Notes: generated from the letters alone by a model not told the origin. 36,589 bases of DNA from Lentzea kentuckyensis (GCF_002150765.1 NZ_MUYM01000069.1:233-36821); one strand, 5' to 3'; shown: positions 22,931 to 31,306, numbered from the stretch's first letter. A program made the numbers and translations.

Positions 22931-22966
22931 TCTCTCCGTCCGGTTGTCCACGACCTGACGGAGAGA
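22931..22966 (+). terminator. Hairpin after the beta-glucanase
   Basis: TCTCTCCGTC (22931-22940) pairs with GACGGAGAGA (22957-22966), 10 bp, with a 16-nt loop. It starts 5 bp after the glucanase stop. Confidence 0.65.
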
Positions 22967-22972
22967 ATCACG

Positions 22973-23017
22973 GCGCTGGACGTGAACCCACGCGGCGGAT
23001 GGGTTCACGTCCAGCGC
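22973..23017. terminator. Strong hairpin between convergent genes
   Basis: Arms 22973-22990 and 23000-23017 pair perfectly over 18 bp (core CTGGACGTGAACCCA) with a 9-nt loop. It sits between the glucanase and the opposite-strand gene ending at 23022, and a short T run follows on the plus side. Confidence 0.85.
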
Positions 23018-23021
23018 TTTG

Positions 23022-23879
23022 TCACGCCATGAGCCTGGCCACCGCCCAGTCCTGCACCGCGACCCCAACGGACTTGAACACCGTCCGCCCCTCGCGCAGC
23101 GGCGGATTCCCCAGCGCCGCACCGAGTTCGACGAGCGACTCCAGCCTGAGCACACCGCTCTGGACCGCGCGGATGATCTCCCCGGCCTCACTCAGCGCCG
23201 CCTCGACCTGGTCCACCACCACGACTTCCGCGCTGGACAGCAACTCCTGCGGCAGCTCCCGCATCACCGGCCGGTACGAGCCGATCGCGTTGACGTGCAC
23301 CCGTTCCTTGAGCGCGTCGCACGAGAACAGCGGCACCGTCGACGCCGTCGCGCAGCACACGACATCCGCGTCCCGCACCGCCTCTTCCGCGTTGAGCTCC
23401 ACGTCCATCACCGTGTCCGGCAGCTCGTCCTGCAAGCTCTCCAGCAACGCCTCGGCCTTCCCGGCGTTCCGGTTGAACACGACGAGCTTCTTCAACGGCC
23501 GCACCGCGTGCACGGCCCGCACCTGGTCCGCCGCCTGTGCCCCGGCCCCCAGCAGCGTCAGGTGCGAGGCGTCCTCGTCGGCCAGCAAATCCGTTGCCAC
23601 GCCGACCACAGCACCGGTCCGCAGCGTGGTGAGCGGCACCGCGTCCGTGACGAACTGCCCGCCGGGATGCGAGTACACCACCGTGCCCGTGATCACCGGG
23701 TCCCGCTCGATCTCGATGCTGATCACCTTGACCGCCGTGGACCTGCTCGGCCGATGGTGCACCGCCATCACGAGCGAGCTGCTCTCGCTGAACGCCAGCC
23801 GTGGCGGCAGGTCGAACTCCTCCGCGGCGAGCCCGATGAACGCGGCGCGGACGGCTTCGATCGCAGCGGGCATGGTCAT
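23022..23879 (-). CDS. Ornithine cyclodeaminase / mu-crystallin family oxidoreductase
   Basis: A 285-residue NAD(P)-dependent enzyme of the OCD/mu-crystallin family (members: ornithine cyclodeaminase, alanine dehydrogenase, ketimine reductase, N-alkyl-amino-acid dehydrogenases in siderophore pathways). Motifs: SLVMAVHHRPSRSTAVKVIS; the Rossmann start LTLLGAGAQAADQVRAVHAV (GAGAQA); NRNAGKAEALL; DADVVCCATASTVPLF; HVNAIGSYRPVMRELP. The N-terminus is shorter than usual by some 20 residues; ATG 23879 is the first possible start (ATG 23873 is next). A TACGAT -10-like box lies 7 nt before it, fitting a leaderless transcript. The gene is not next to biosynthetic genes, so the substrate cannot be named. 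Confidence 0.9.
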   Translation of the reverse strand: MTMPAAIEAVRAAFIGLAAEEFDLPPRLAFSESSSLVMAVHHRPSRSTAVKVISIEIERDPVITGTVVYSHPGGQFVTDAVPLTTLRTGAVVGVATDLLADEDASHLTLLGAGAQAADQVRAVHAVRPLKKLVVFNRNAGKAEALLESLQDELPDTVMDVELNAEEAVRDADVVCCATASTVPLFSCDALKERVHVNAIGSYRPVMRELPQELLSSAEVVVVDQVEAALSEAGEIIRAVQSGVLRLESLVELGAALGNPPLREGRTVFKSVGVAVQDWAVARLMA

Positions 23880-23920
23880 GGTTCGGATCGTAACGACCGG
23901 CAGAATGGCCCGTACCTTGA

Positions 23921-24082
23921 CTAGCGGGTGTGTTTCACCGTGCTCAGGAAGGAGGTCCACGCGGCCCGGCCCACCTCGATGTGAGCGACGGGCGCCTTGC
24001 TGTCCCGGATCCCGACGCCGGTGGCCACCTCCACGCACGAGCTCGCGTTCGCGCTGTACGTGCTCTTGCGCCACCCTGCCAT
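23921..24082 (-). CDS. DUF397 small regulatory-partner protein
   Basis: A 53-residue DUF397 protein: MAGWRKSTYSANASSCVEVA, then GIRDSKAP and a final WTSFLSTVK. ATG 24082 is chosen because GAGGAG (24089-24094, reverse) gives a 6-nt spacing; the in-frame ATG at 24088 touches that site. It lies just downstream of the XRE gene, whose TGA overlaps its ribosome site, so they are coupled. DUF397 proteins are usual partners of XRE/DUF5753 regulators in actinomycete development and antibiotic control (BldB/WhiJ-like pairs); they may bind and modulate the regulator. Confidence 0.93.
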   Translation of the reverse strand: MAGWRKSTYSANASSCVEVATGVGIRDSKAPVAHIEVGRAAWTSFLSTVKHTR

Positions 24083-24092
24083 CGCCATCTCC

Positions 24093-24923
24093 TCAGGTCA
24101 GCAACCGCTTGATCAGTCCCTTCGATTGTTCCGCATCCAAGGCGGTCCGATCGAGCGCGTCCACCACCTGTTGGTAGGCCTTCACCGAGTTCGGCACCTC
24201 GACGATGAGGCTGGAGTTCTCGCTCTCCAGGAACACGACCGGCTCGTACTTGTGGAACGTCATCAGGTCGAAGGAACCCGAAAGCCCCGCGTGCGCACCG
24301 GCCGACAGCGGCACGACGCGGATCTCGACGTACGACCGCGCCGCGAGCTTTTCCAAGTGCCGCAGCTGCGCGTCCATCACCTCTTGGCCACCGACGGGTG
24401 TCATCAGCACCGACTCGTGGACGTAGAAATGGCACTGCAATGCGGGCCGCAGCACCTCCTGCCGCGCCGACCGTGCGGCCACCCGCGCCCCGATCTCGTC
24501 AGCAGGCACGTTCGCGCAGGCCGCGATCACCGCATGCGCGTACTCCTGAGTCTGCGTCAGGCCGTGCACCAACGACGTCTGCCAGCTGACCAGCTTCTTG
24601 GCAGTGCGCTCGTGTTCGATCAGCGTGCGCGGATGGATCGGGGCACACGACCCGTGTTCCTGCCACCAACCCTTGGTGTTGAAGTCGGGGAAGAGCGAGA
24701 GCAGGTGATCGCGTTCCTCTTGCGGTGTCCGGCAGACGCCCAGCAACAACGCCAATTCGAGTGCGGTCGAGCCGCCCTTGCCGTTGACCAGGTCTGAAAG
24801 CTTGGCCTCCTGCCAGCCCAGGAGTTCGGCGACCGTCCGCGAGGTCATGCCCGTGCTGGCGATGGCCGCGCGAAGGCCGTCCCCGAACTCACGACCTCTC
24901 ACAGTGGAGAATCTTTTCGGCAT
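24093..24923 (-). CDS. XRE-family regulator with DUF5753 domain
   Basis: A 276-residue DNA-binding protein starting at ATG 24923. An HTH_XRE/HTH_31 domain covers about 12-65 (FGDGLRAAIASTGMTSRTVAELLGWQEAKLSDLVNGKGGST). The DUF5753 effector domain covers about 95-272 (LIEHERTAKKLVSWQTSLVHGLTQTQEYA, ARVAARSARQEVL, LRHLEKLAARSYVEIRVVPLSAGAHAGLSGSFDLMTF). It is paired with the DUF397 gene immediately downstream, the WhiJ-type arrangement. It diverges from the zinc-finger gene at 25026 across a 102-bp gap rich in inverted repeats. Confidence 0.95.
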   Translation of the reverse strand: MPKRFSTVRGREFGDGLRAAIASTGMTSRTVAELLGWQEAKLSDLVNGKGGSTALELALLLGVCRTPQEERDHLLSLFPDFNTKGWWQEHGSCAPIHPRTLIEHERTAKKLVSWQTSLVHGLTQTQEYAHAVIAACANVPADEIGARVAARSARQEVLRPALQCHFYVHESVLMTPVGGQEVMDAQLRHLEKLAARSYVEIRVVPLSAGAHAGLSGSFDLMTFHKYEPVVFLESENSSLIVEVPNSVKAYQQVVDALDRTALDAEQSKGLIKRLLT

Positions 24924-25025
24924 GCCGAGAAGGTAGACCCGTTCTCAGCCATTCCAGAACGTTTGATCGCAACACAACCCAAAAGGGCGTTAGCTTGGAG
25001 GACTTCCAAGCCGCACAATTAATAT
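24924..25025. promoter_or_regulatory. Divergent promoter region with inverted repeats (XRE / zinc-finger gene)
   Basis: Repeats seen: CTTGGA-ggact-TCCAAG (24994-25010); GAGAA-N10-TTCTC near the XRE start; and GTTCT-N10-AGAAC spanning about 24940-24960. A TAATAT box (25020-25025) directly precedes GTG 25026. These may be operators of the XRE regulator. Confidence 0.45.
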
Positions 25026-25238
25026 GTGAAGTTCCGATGGACGCCCCACGAGGGGCAGCGTCATGCCATCCCCGACGAGCTGACCAGGGGGCAGCTCGTC
25101 GAGACATTGTGCGGCGATCCCATTGTGCCGCAACAGGTGAGTCTCTGGCGCGACAAGAACACCTGGCCGACCTGCTGGGACTGCGACGGCGTCTGGCGCA
25201 AGAGCGAGGGGATCCTGCCATGGCCGCGGAAATCCTGA
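25026..25238 (+). CDS. Short CxxC zinc-finger-type protein
   Basis: A 70-residue protein (GTG 25026) beginning MKFRWTPHEGQRHAIPDELTRGQ with LVETLCGDPIV and then WPTCWDCDGVWRK. The pattern (HAIPxE, TLCG, WPTCxxC) matches short zinc-finger proteins found in Pseudonocardiales, in which the three cysteines and a histidine likely bind a metal. No Shine-Dalgarno site is at usual distance (GGAGG lies 25 nt away), so translation may be leaderless. The next gene starts inside its end, at 25220. Function unknown. Confidence 0.7.
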   Translation: MKFRWTPHEGQRHAIPDELTRGQLVETLCGDPIVPQQVSLWRDKNTWPTCWDCDGVWRKSEGILPWPRKS

Positions 25239-25468
25239 CCGAGGATCTGCTGCGCATATCTCTTCAACGCCTCTCGCGTGAGGTGGTGAAGACTTATCCA
25301 CAGTTCGGCGAGTTGCTCGCACAGAATATGCTGCGCACGTGCGGCCTCATTCCTGATGTGCAGCGCGCGGAGCACTACCGGGAGCTCGGCACGCTTCTGA
25401 TCGACCTCGGCCGCCTTTACCTGGCCGAGGCCGACGTGCTCAGCACCGTGGAGGCGCCGCCGACTTGA
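25220..25468 (+). CDS. Small helical protein coupled to the zinc-finger gene
   Basis: An 82-residue all-helical-looking protein, MAAEILTEDLLRISLQRLSREVVKTYPQFGELLAQNMLRTC..., ATG 25220 with AGGGGATCC upstream at 8-nt spacing. It overlaps the zinc-finger gene end by 19 bp in a different frame. No family recognised. Composition (LIDLGRLYLAEADVLS) suggests an amphipathic bundle. It ends 4 bp before the convergent dioxygenase stop. Together the two small genes form a two-gene unit divergent from XRE/DUF397. Confidence 0.72.
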   Translation: MAAEILTEDLLRISLQRLSREVVKTYPQFGELLAQNMLRTCGLIPDVQRAEHYRELGTLLIDLGRLYLAEADVLSTVEAPPT

Positions 25469-25472
25469 AGGC

Positions 25473-26315
25473 CTACGACATCGCGACGGCGCGGCCGTTC
25501 GTGTCGAACTCGTGCGCCAGCGTCTTCAGGGCCTGCCCACCGGCGGCCCAGGCGGCCGTCCAGGTGAGGCATTCGGCGGCGCCGTTGCCGGCCCGCGAGA
25601 CCAGGTCGGTGCCGATCGAGTCGAGCCACTCCCAGGACGTGCCGCCGATGCCTGCCAGGAAGGCTTCGTCCCAGGTGCGCGCCAGGTCCCGGATCGTGCC
25701 CTCGGCACGGGCGCGCTCGTTGACCGACTTGATCCACGCCTGGCGCTCCTCCTCCGTGAGCACCGCGCCCGTCTCGGGTTCGCGGAATCCCGGCAGGTCG
25801 TGCGCCAGGCCGCCCGAACCGACGTACAGCACGCGCTGATCAGCGAAGAACTCGCCGACGCGGCGTCCCAGTGACGCCGCGCGGCGGAAGGACGCGTGCG
25901 GCGGCGAGGCGCAGTTGATGAAGATCGGCAGCACCGGCTTGGAGTCCAGCGAGCCCAGCAGGTCACGGGTCGTGTGGCCGAACGCGTGGTCCAGCTCGGC
26001 GCGGTAGGCCGTGGCGACGTCGAAATCCCCCTCGACCAGGTCCGCCACCAGGGCGCGCCCCAAGTCCGCGGGCACGTCGTACGAACCGACCGGGCCGGCG
26101 ACGTCGCCCCGGGCCGAGGCTTCCAGCACTACCGCGAAGGTCGGGACCACGGAACGGAACGCACGGCGGTGGTCCGTGCCGAAGAAGACGACGAGTTCCG
26201 GGTCGAAGGCATCAACAGCCTCGCGCGCGGCGCCGATCGCCGCGCGGACCGGGCCGTGCGGAGCGCTCGGCAGGGTGATCAGGTGCGAGGCGCAGACCGT
26301 TAGGCGATTCTTCAC
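25473..26315 (-). CDS. Extradiol ring-cleavage dioxygenase (MhpB/LigB type)
   Basis: A 280-residue class III extradiol dioxygenase, close in sequence to E. coli 2,3-dihydroxyphenylpropionate 1,2-dioxygenase (MhpB, 314 aa). It cleaves a catechol meta to the hydroxyls, using Fe(II). Visible residues: H11 (ASHLITLP), D48-H49 (GTDHRRAF), H110 in AELDHAFGH and H172 in GSGGLAHDLP, equal to MhpB H115 and H179; FINCASPP is also shared. It is shorter than MhpB, mainly in the region after the GSGGL motif. GTG 26315 is only 23 bp from the divergent gene start. No other mhp gene is nearby, so the true substrate is uncertain. Confidence 0.93.
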   Translation of the reverse strand: MKNRLTVCASHLITLPSAPHGPVRAAIGAAREAVDAFDPELVVFFGTDHRRAFRSVVPTFAVVLEASARGDVAGPVGSYDVPADLGRALVADLVEGDFDVATAYRAELDHAFGHTTRDLLGSLDSKPVLPIFINCASPPHASFRRAASLGRRVGEFFADQRVLYVGSGGLAHDLPGFREPETGAVLTEEERQAWIKSVNERARAEGTIRDLARTWDEAFLAGIGGTSWEWLDSIGTDLVSRAGNGAAECLTWTAAWAAGGQALKTLAHEFDTNGRAVAMS

Positions 26316-26338
26316 CGGACCAGTCTAGGTTCCGGGGC

Positions 26339-29300
26339 GTGACGAAGCGTGCACTTGCGGTGATCATCACCGCTGCCATCCTCGCACCCGTTTCCCCTGC
26401 TCACGCCGAGATCAGCAGACGCATCGAGACCGAGCGGGCCGACAGACCCGTCGCGGCGGGCGTCACTCTCAGTTCCTTCGACTGGTACCGGCCCGACGGC
26501 TGGGTGCGCGGCGACGCGCTCGCCGTCGACCTCGCCAAAGCCCAGGTCGGGTACGTCGACACCGGCGCCGTCGCGCAGGCCGCTCCCCTCTCCCAGCACA
26601 CCAGAAGAGCCGTCGCGGCGATCAACGGCGACTTCTTCGACATCAACAACTCCAACGCGCCGGAAGGCGTCGGCATCCAGGACGGGCAGCTCAGGAAGTC
26701 CGGTCAGGGCAGAGCCGTCGGCATCGACGCGGCGGGTGTCGGCGGCGTGATGGAGACCTTCTTCGAAGGCACGCTCAACGGCACGCACAGACTGACGCAG
26801 CTCAACAGCGCAAGAATCGACACGGACGGCATCGGCGTCTTCAACCCGTTGTGGGGCACCTACAGCAGAGCGCGCGCCACGCAAGGTGCGTCCAACACGG
26901 CTGAAGTGATGGTCAAAGACGACGTCGTCCAGGAAGTGACCGTCCCGACGGACAAACCCATCACCGGATACGCGCTCGTGGGCCGGGACAAGGGCGCGGA
27001 CGTCCTCAAGGGGTTGAAGCCCGGCGACCAGGTCGACGTCAGCTACCGCAGCCGCACGAGCGACGGCAGCGAGCCGAGGACGGCCATCGGTGGGCGGCAG
27101 CTGCTGGTCAAGGACGGCAGGAACGTCGCGCCGGCCGACCCGCTGCATCCACGCACGGCGGTCGGGTTCTCGCAGGACGGCAAGAAGATGTTCATGCTGA
27201 CCGTCGACGGACGGCAGGGCGCCTACCTGCCCGGCCTGAACCTCCAGGACCTCGCCGACGCCATGATCGAACTCGGCGCGCACAACGCCCTGAACCTCGA
27301 CGGCGGCGGCTCGTCGACCATGCTCGCCCGCGAACCCGGCACGACCGAGCTCAAGATCGTCAACACCCCGTCGGACGGCGGCGAGCGCCCCGTCCCGAAC
27401 GGCCTGGCCCTCTACGCACCCGCCGGCACCGGGAAGCTCGTCGGGTTCGACGTCCGGACCAGGGACCAGCGGGTCTTCCCCGGCATGACCCGCCGGATGA
27501 CCGTGCGCGGCCACGACGAGACCTACGGCCCGGCGCCGAGCGACCACATCACCCGCGCGACGGGCGGATGGGCCATCGGCGACACCTTCCACGCGGCACC
27601 CCACCGCGGGCCGGCGTCCTTCACGGCGTTGCGCGGCCACACCACCAGGACCGTCCAGCTGACCGTGCTCGGCGAACTCGCGCGCCTCGCACCCGCGGAC
27701 TCCAGGATCAGCCTGAGCGAGGACGAGCGGAAGCCGTTGCAGATCAACGGTTTCGACGCCAGGGGCTTCAGCGCGCCGATCGAACGGGCCGACCTCGACC
27801 TCAGCTACGACCGGACCGTCATCGACGTCTCCCCCGACCTGCGGATCACAGCGCTGAAGCCGGGTGCGACCACGATCAGGGCACGCTCCCAGGGCAAGGA
27901 GACCCACGTCGCGGTGACCGTCGGCGCGAACGACGAACTGATCGCGCCCATGGACGACGCTCCACAGTGGACCTTCGGATCGGCCCGCGCGACCGGCACG
28001 GCCACCCCGGACCCCAACGGCCACACCGGCCAGGGACTGAAGCTCAGCTACGACTTCAGCCAGTCGACTGGCACGCGCACCGCCTACGCCGTGCCGCCGA
28101 AGCCGCTGCGGATCGACGGGCAGCCCCTCTCCCTGGCCGCGTGGGTGAACGGCAGCGGCAAGGGTGAGTGGACGGCGTTCACGGTCACCGACGCGTCCGG
28201 TCAGTCGCGGTCGCTCTACGGCCCGTACATCACCTGGAACGGCTGGAAACAGCTGGAGGTCGCGCTACCGCCGGAGCTCAAGTTCCCCGTCCAGGTCACC
28301 AGGTTCTCCACGATCGAAACCAAAGCAGACCGCTCCTACCGGGGCGAGGTGATCGTCGACGACATCACCGCGCGAGTCCCGCCCGGAACCACCCTGCCGC
28401 CCACGCCCGAGCTGCGCGAACCGGTGATCGGCCAGGCGACCGGCTGGACGTTCGCGGTCATGTCCGACGCCCAGTTCGTCGCCCGCGACCCCGACAGCGA
28501 CCTGGTCAGGTCCGCCCGCCGCACGTTGCGGGAAATCAGGTCCTCCGGCGCCGAGTTCGTCGTGATCAACGGCGACCTGGTCGACGAGGCGTCGCCGGAG
28601 GACCTGAGGCTCGCCCGCAGGATCCTGACCGAGGAGCTCGGCGACTTCCCCTGGTACTACGTGCCCGGCAACCACGAGATCATGGGACCAGGCACGATCG
28701 ACAACTTCCGCCGCGAGTTCGGTGCCACTCACCGCACGTTCGACCACAGGGGCACGCGGTTCGTGCTGCTCGACTCGTCGGCCGGGACACTGCGAGGCGG
28801 TGGCTTCGATCAGATGGAGATGCTCCGAACCGCACTCCACACCGCCACCGGCCAGGCCGTCGTGATGATGCACCACCCGCCGCGCGATCCCACGCCCGCG
28901 CGCACCAGCCAGCTCGCCGACCGGATGGAGGCGGCGTACTTCGAGCGGTTGCTGTCCGAACGCGACAAGCCCACGGCGTTCGTCGGCGGGCACGTCGGCG
29001 GCTTCTTCGCGTCCACTGTGGACGGCGTGCCGCACGTGATCAACGGCAACTCCGGCAAGGCACCGGCCGAGGTGGGCGGGTTCACCGGCTGGACGCTCGT
29101 CGGCGTCACCGGGAACAACATCAAAGCCGAGATCCGGCCCCATGTGGACGCACTCCAGGTGCGGGCTCCGGCGGACCTGAGGTCCGGCACACGGGAAACG
29201 GTTGCGGCGACGTTGAAACAGGGCTCGCGGACGTTGCCGGTGAAGTATCCGATGGCGGCGGTGTGGGAAGGGTCACCCGGCCTTCATGTGGGCGACAGGT

Positions 29301-29449
29301 CCGGCATCCGGCCGTGGCACGTCGCGTGGCTCGATCCGGACAACGGTGTCCTCACGGGGATAAGGCCTGGTCAGGTCAAGATCTCGGTCACCGTGAACGG
29401 CGTGACGAGCGGCGCGGACGTGCGCGTGGGCCTGCGGGAGGTTGCTTGA
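26339..29449 (+). CDS. Secreted phosphodiester glycosidase / metallophosphoesterase multidomain protein
   Basis: A 1036-residue exported protein (signal MTKRALAVIITAAILAPVSPAHA). Domain order: NAGPA-type phosphodiester glycosidase (about 40-365; INGDFFDINN near 95 and NLDGGGSSTML near 319, the family's Gly-rich motif); Ig-like/BIG-type units (about 375-555); a carbohydrate-binding beta-sandwich (about 560-690; WTFGSARATGTA ... GWKQLEVALPPELK); a calcineurin-like phosphoesterase (about 700-930: SDAQF near 708, INGDLVD near 744, GNHE near 776, MMHHPP near 843, GGHVGG near 883); and a final Ig-like unit (to 1036). The first metal motif has Q in place of the commoner H (DxQ). GTG start; weak ribosome site. 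Likely removes a sugar-phosphodiester and then phosphate from cell-wall or environmental polymers; exact substrate unknown. Confidence 0.9.
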   Translation: MTKRALAVIITAAILAPVSPAHAEISRRIETERADRPVAAGVTLSSFDWYRPDGWVRGDALAVDLAKAQVGYVDTGAVAQAAPLSQHTRRAVAAINGDFFDINNSNAPEGVGIQDGQLRKSGQGRAVGIDAAGVGGVMETFFEGTLNGTHRLTQLNSARIDTDGIGVFNPLWGTYSRARATQGASNTAEVMVKDDVVQEVTVPTDKPITGYALVGRDKGADVLKGLKPGDQVDVSYRSRTSDGSEPRTAIGGRQLLVKDGRNVAPADPLHPRTAVGFSQDGKKMFMLTVDGRQGAYLPGLNLQDLADAMIELGAHNALNLDGGGSSTMLAREPGTTELKIVNTPSDGGERPVPNGLALYAPAGTGKLVGFDVRTRDQRVFPGMTRRMTVRGHDETYGPAPSDHITRATGGWAIGDTFHAAPHRGPASFTALRGHTTRTVQLTVLGELARLAPADSRISLSEDERKPLQINGFDARGFSAPIERADLDLSYDRTVIDVSPDLRITALKPGATTIRARSQGKETHVAVTVGANDELIAPMDDAPQWTFGSARATGTATPDPNGHTGQGLKLSYDFSQSTGTRTAYAVPPKPLRIDGQPLSLAAWVNGSGKGEWTAFTVTDASGQSRSLYGPYITWNGWKQLEVALPPELKFPVQVTRFSTIETKADRSYRGEVIVDDITARVPPGTTLPPTPELREPVIGQATGWTFAVMSDAQFVARDPDSDLVRSARRTLREIRSSGAEFVVINGDLVDEASPEDLRLARRILTEELGDFPWYYVPGNHEIMGPGTIDNFRREFGATHRTFDHRGTRFVLLDSSAGTLRGGGFDQMEMLRTALHTATGQAVVMMHHPPRDPTPARTSQLADRMEAAYFERLLSERDKPTAFVGGHVGGFFASTVDGVPHVINGNSGKAPAEVGGFTGWTLVGVTGNNIKAEIRPHVDALQVRAPADLRSGTRETVAATLKQGSRTLPVKYPMAAVWEGSPGLHVGDRSGIRPWHVAWLDPDNGVLTGIRPGQVKISVTVNGVTSGADVRVGLREVA

Positions 29450-29509
29450 CCAGGTCCGGAAAGAGTGCTGGGTGAGTGCGATGTCGGGCGGTGGGGGAAG
29501 ATACTCGTC

Positions 29510-31171
29510 ATGACCACCGCCGACAACGGTTTCGCCGACCTGGGGCTGCGGCCCGACATCCTCAACGCACTCACCACGCTGGGCTACGAGGAGCCGACGC
29601 CGATCCAGAGCGAAGCGATCCCACCGCTGCTCGCTGGCAACGACCTGCTGGGGCAGGCCGCCACGGGCACGGGCAAGACGGCGGCCTTCGCGTTGCCTCT
29701 GCTCGAACGCATCGCAGACAGGATCGGCAAGGGCGAGAAGCCGCTCGCCCTCGTCCTCGCCCCGACCCGTGAGCTGGCCGTGCAGGTCTCCGAGGCGGTG
29801 CACCGCTACGGCCGGCACATGGGCACGCGCGTGCTGCCGATCTACGGTGGCCAGCCGATCGGCCGCCAGCTGCGCGAACTGTCCCGCGGTGTCGACGTGG
29901 TGGTCGCGACCCCGGGCCGGGCGATCGACCACTTGCAGCGCGGCACCCTGCAGCTCGGCGACCTGCAGGTCGTCGTGCTCGACGAGGCCGACGAGATGCT
30001 CGACATGGGCTTCGCCGAGGACATCGACGCGATCCTTTCCGAGACGCCGGAGCAGCGGCAGACCGTGCTGTTCTCGGCCACGATGCCGCCGCGCATCGAC
30101 CGGATGGCCAAGAGCCACCTGCGTGAGCCGGTGCTGATCCAGATCGAGCGCGAGAAGACCGAGCCGGGCGAGGCCCCGCGCGTCCGGCAGACCGCGTACC
30201 TGGTGCGCCGCGAGCACAAGCCCGCCGCGCTCGGCCGCGTGCTGGACGTCGAGTCGCCGACCGCCGCGGTCGTCTTCTGCCGCACGCGCGACGAGGTCGA
30301 CCAGCTCACCGAGACGCTCAACGGCCGCGGCTACCGCGCCGAGTCGCTGCACGGCGGCATCAGCCAGGAGCAGCGCGACCGGGTGATGTCCCGGCTGCGT
30401 TCCGGCACGGCCGACCTGCTGGTGGCCACCGACGTCGCGGCCCGCGGCCTCGACATCGAGCAGCTCACGCACGTCGTGAACTACAACGTGCCGTCCGCGC
30501 CCGAGGCCTACACGCACCGCATCGGCCGCGTCGGCCGCGCCGGGCGTGAGGGCGTCGCGATCACGCTCGTCGAGCCGCGCGAGAACTCCATGCTCAAGAC
30601 CATCGAGCGCGTCTCCAAGACGAAGATCCCGATGGAGAAGGTGCCGACGGTCGCCGACCTGCGCGCCCGCCAGCTCGAACTGACCCGCTCGTCGCTGCAG
30701 GAGTCGCTGATGGAGGACGACCTGTCGCGCTTCCGCGTGGTGGTCGAGACCCTGGCGGACGAGTTCGACGTCATGGACATCGCGCTGGCGGCCGTGAAGC
30801 TCGCCCACGAGGCCTCGGGTGCCGCCGCGGACGAGGAAGAGATCCCGGAGGTGCGCCCGCGCGAGGACCGGCCGCGCCGCGAGGGTGGCCCGGCGGGTCC
30901 GCGCCGCGAGCGCCGTGGCCCGTCCGAGGGCATGACCAGGCTGTTCCTCGGCGCGGGCCGCTCGTCGGGCATCCGGCCGCAGGACATCGTCGGCGCGATC
31001 ACCGGCGAGACGCAGCTGAAGGGCCGCGACATCGGCGCGATCGAGATCGCGGACCGGTTCTCGCTGGTCGAGGTGCCGGGCCCGGCCGCGAGCGACGTGA
31101 TCGAGCAGCTGCGGGACGCGACCATCAAGGGCAAGCGCGTCACGATCCGCCGCGAGCGCCAGCCCCGCTAG
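29510..31171 (+). CDS. deaD: DEAD-box ATP-dependent RNA helicase (CsdA/DbpA-like C-terminus)
   Basis: A 553-residue cytoplasmic helicase; ATG 29510 with GGGGGAAG 9 nt upstream. Motifs in order: Q motif (GYEEPTPIQSEAI), I ATGTGKT (51-57), Ia PTRELA, DEAD (158-161), III SAT (189-191), then the second RecA-like domain with HGGISQEQRDRVM, VATDVAARGLDIEQ and HRIGRVGRAGR. A charged Arg/Glu linker (about 450-485; PREDRPRREGGPAGPRRERRGP) joins a C-terminal DbpA-type RNA-binding domain (MTRLFLGAGRSSGIRPQDIVGAITGETQLKGRDIGAIEIADRFSLVEV). Role: ribosome assembly and RNA remodelling, often cold induced. Highly conserved housekeeping gene. Confidence 0.97.
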   Translation: MTTADNGFADLGLRPDILNALTTLGYEEPTPIQSEAIPPLLAGNDLLGQAATGTGKTAAFALPLLERIADRIGKGEKPLALVLAPTRELAVQVSEAVHRYGRHMGTRVLPIYGGQPIGRQLRELSRGVDVVVATPGRAIDHLQRGTLQLGDLQVVVLDEADEMLDMGFAEDIDAILSETPEQRQTVLFSATMPPRIDRMAKSHLREPVLIQIEREKTEPGEAPRVRQTAYLVRREHKPAALGRVLDVESPTAAVVFCRTRDEVDQLTETLNGRGYRAESLHGGISQEQRDRVMSRLRSGTADLLVATDVAARGLDIEQLTHVVNYNVPSAPEAYTHRIGRVGRAGREGVAITLVEPRENSMLKTIERVSKTKIPMEKVPTVADLRARQLELTRSSLQESLMEDDLSRFRVVVETLADEFDVMDIALAAVKLAHEASGAAADEEEIPEVRPREDRPRREGGPAGPRRERRGPSEGMTRLFLGAGRSSGIRPQDIVGAITGETQLKGRDIGAIEIADRFSLVEVPGPAASDVIEQLRDATIKGKRVTIRRERQPR

Positions 31172-31205
31172 TGCCGCGTCGCGGCTTAGTTCTGGCGCTT
31201 GCCTC

Positions 31206-31260
31206 GTGGATGAAGGGACCCTTCATCGACCTGAGGTGGATGAAGGGTCCCTTCATCCAC
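31206..31260. repeat. 25-bp-arm hairpin element built from palindromic halves
   Basis: Arms 31206-31230 and 31236-31260 are reverse complements with one mismatch over 25 bp, loop CTGAG. Each arm contains a near-perfect palindrome itself (GATGAAGGG-A/T-CCCTTCATC), so it could also form two small stems (cruciform). It lies 34 bp after the helicase stop and shares design with 9948-10000. Confidence 0.85.
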
Positions 31261-31306
31261 AACCGGGAGCACAACCAAGCCGCGACAACCTACTAGTACC
31301 CACACG

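Noticed and set aside
26312..28024. Long minus-strand open frame opposite the phosphodiester glycosidase
   Set aside because: Shadow of the glycosidase reading frame with Arg/Val/Gly-rich, motif-free translation.
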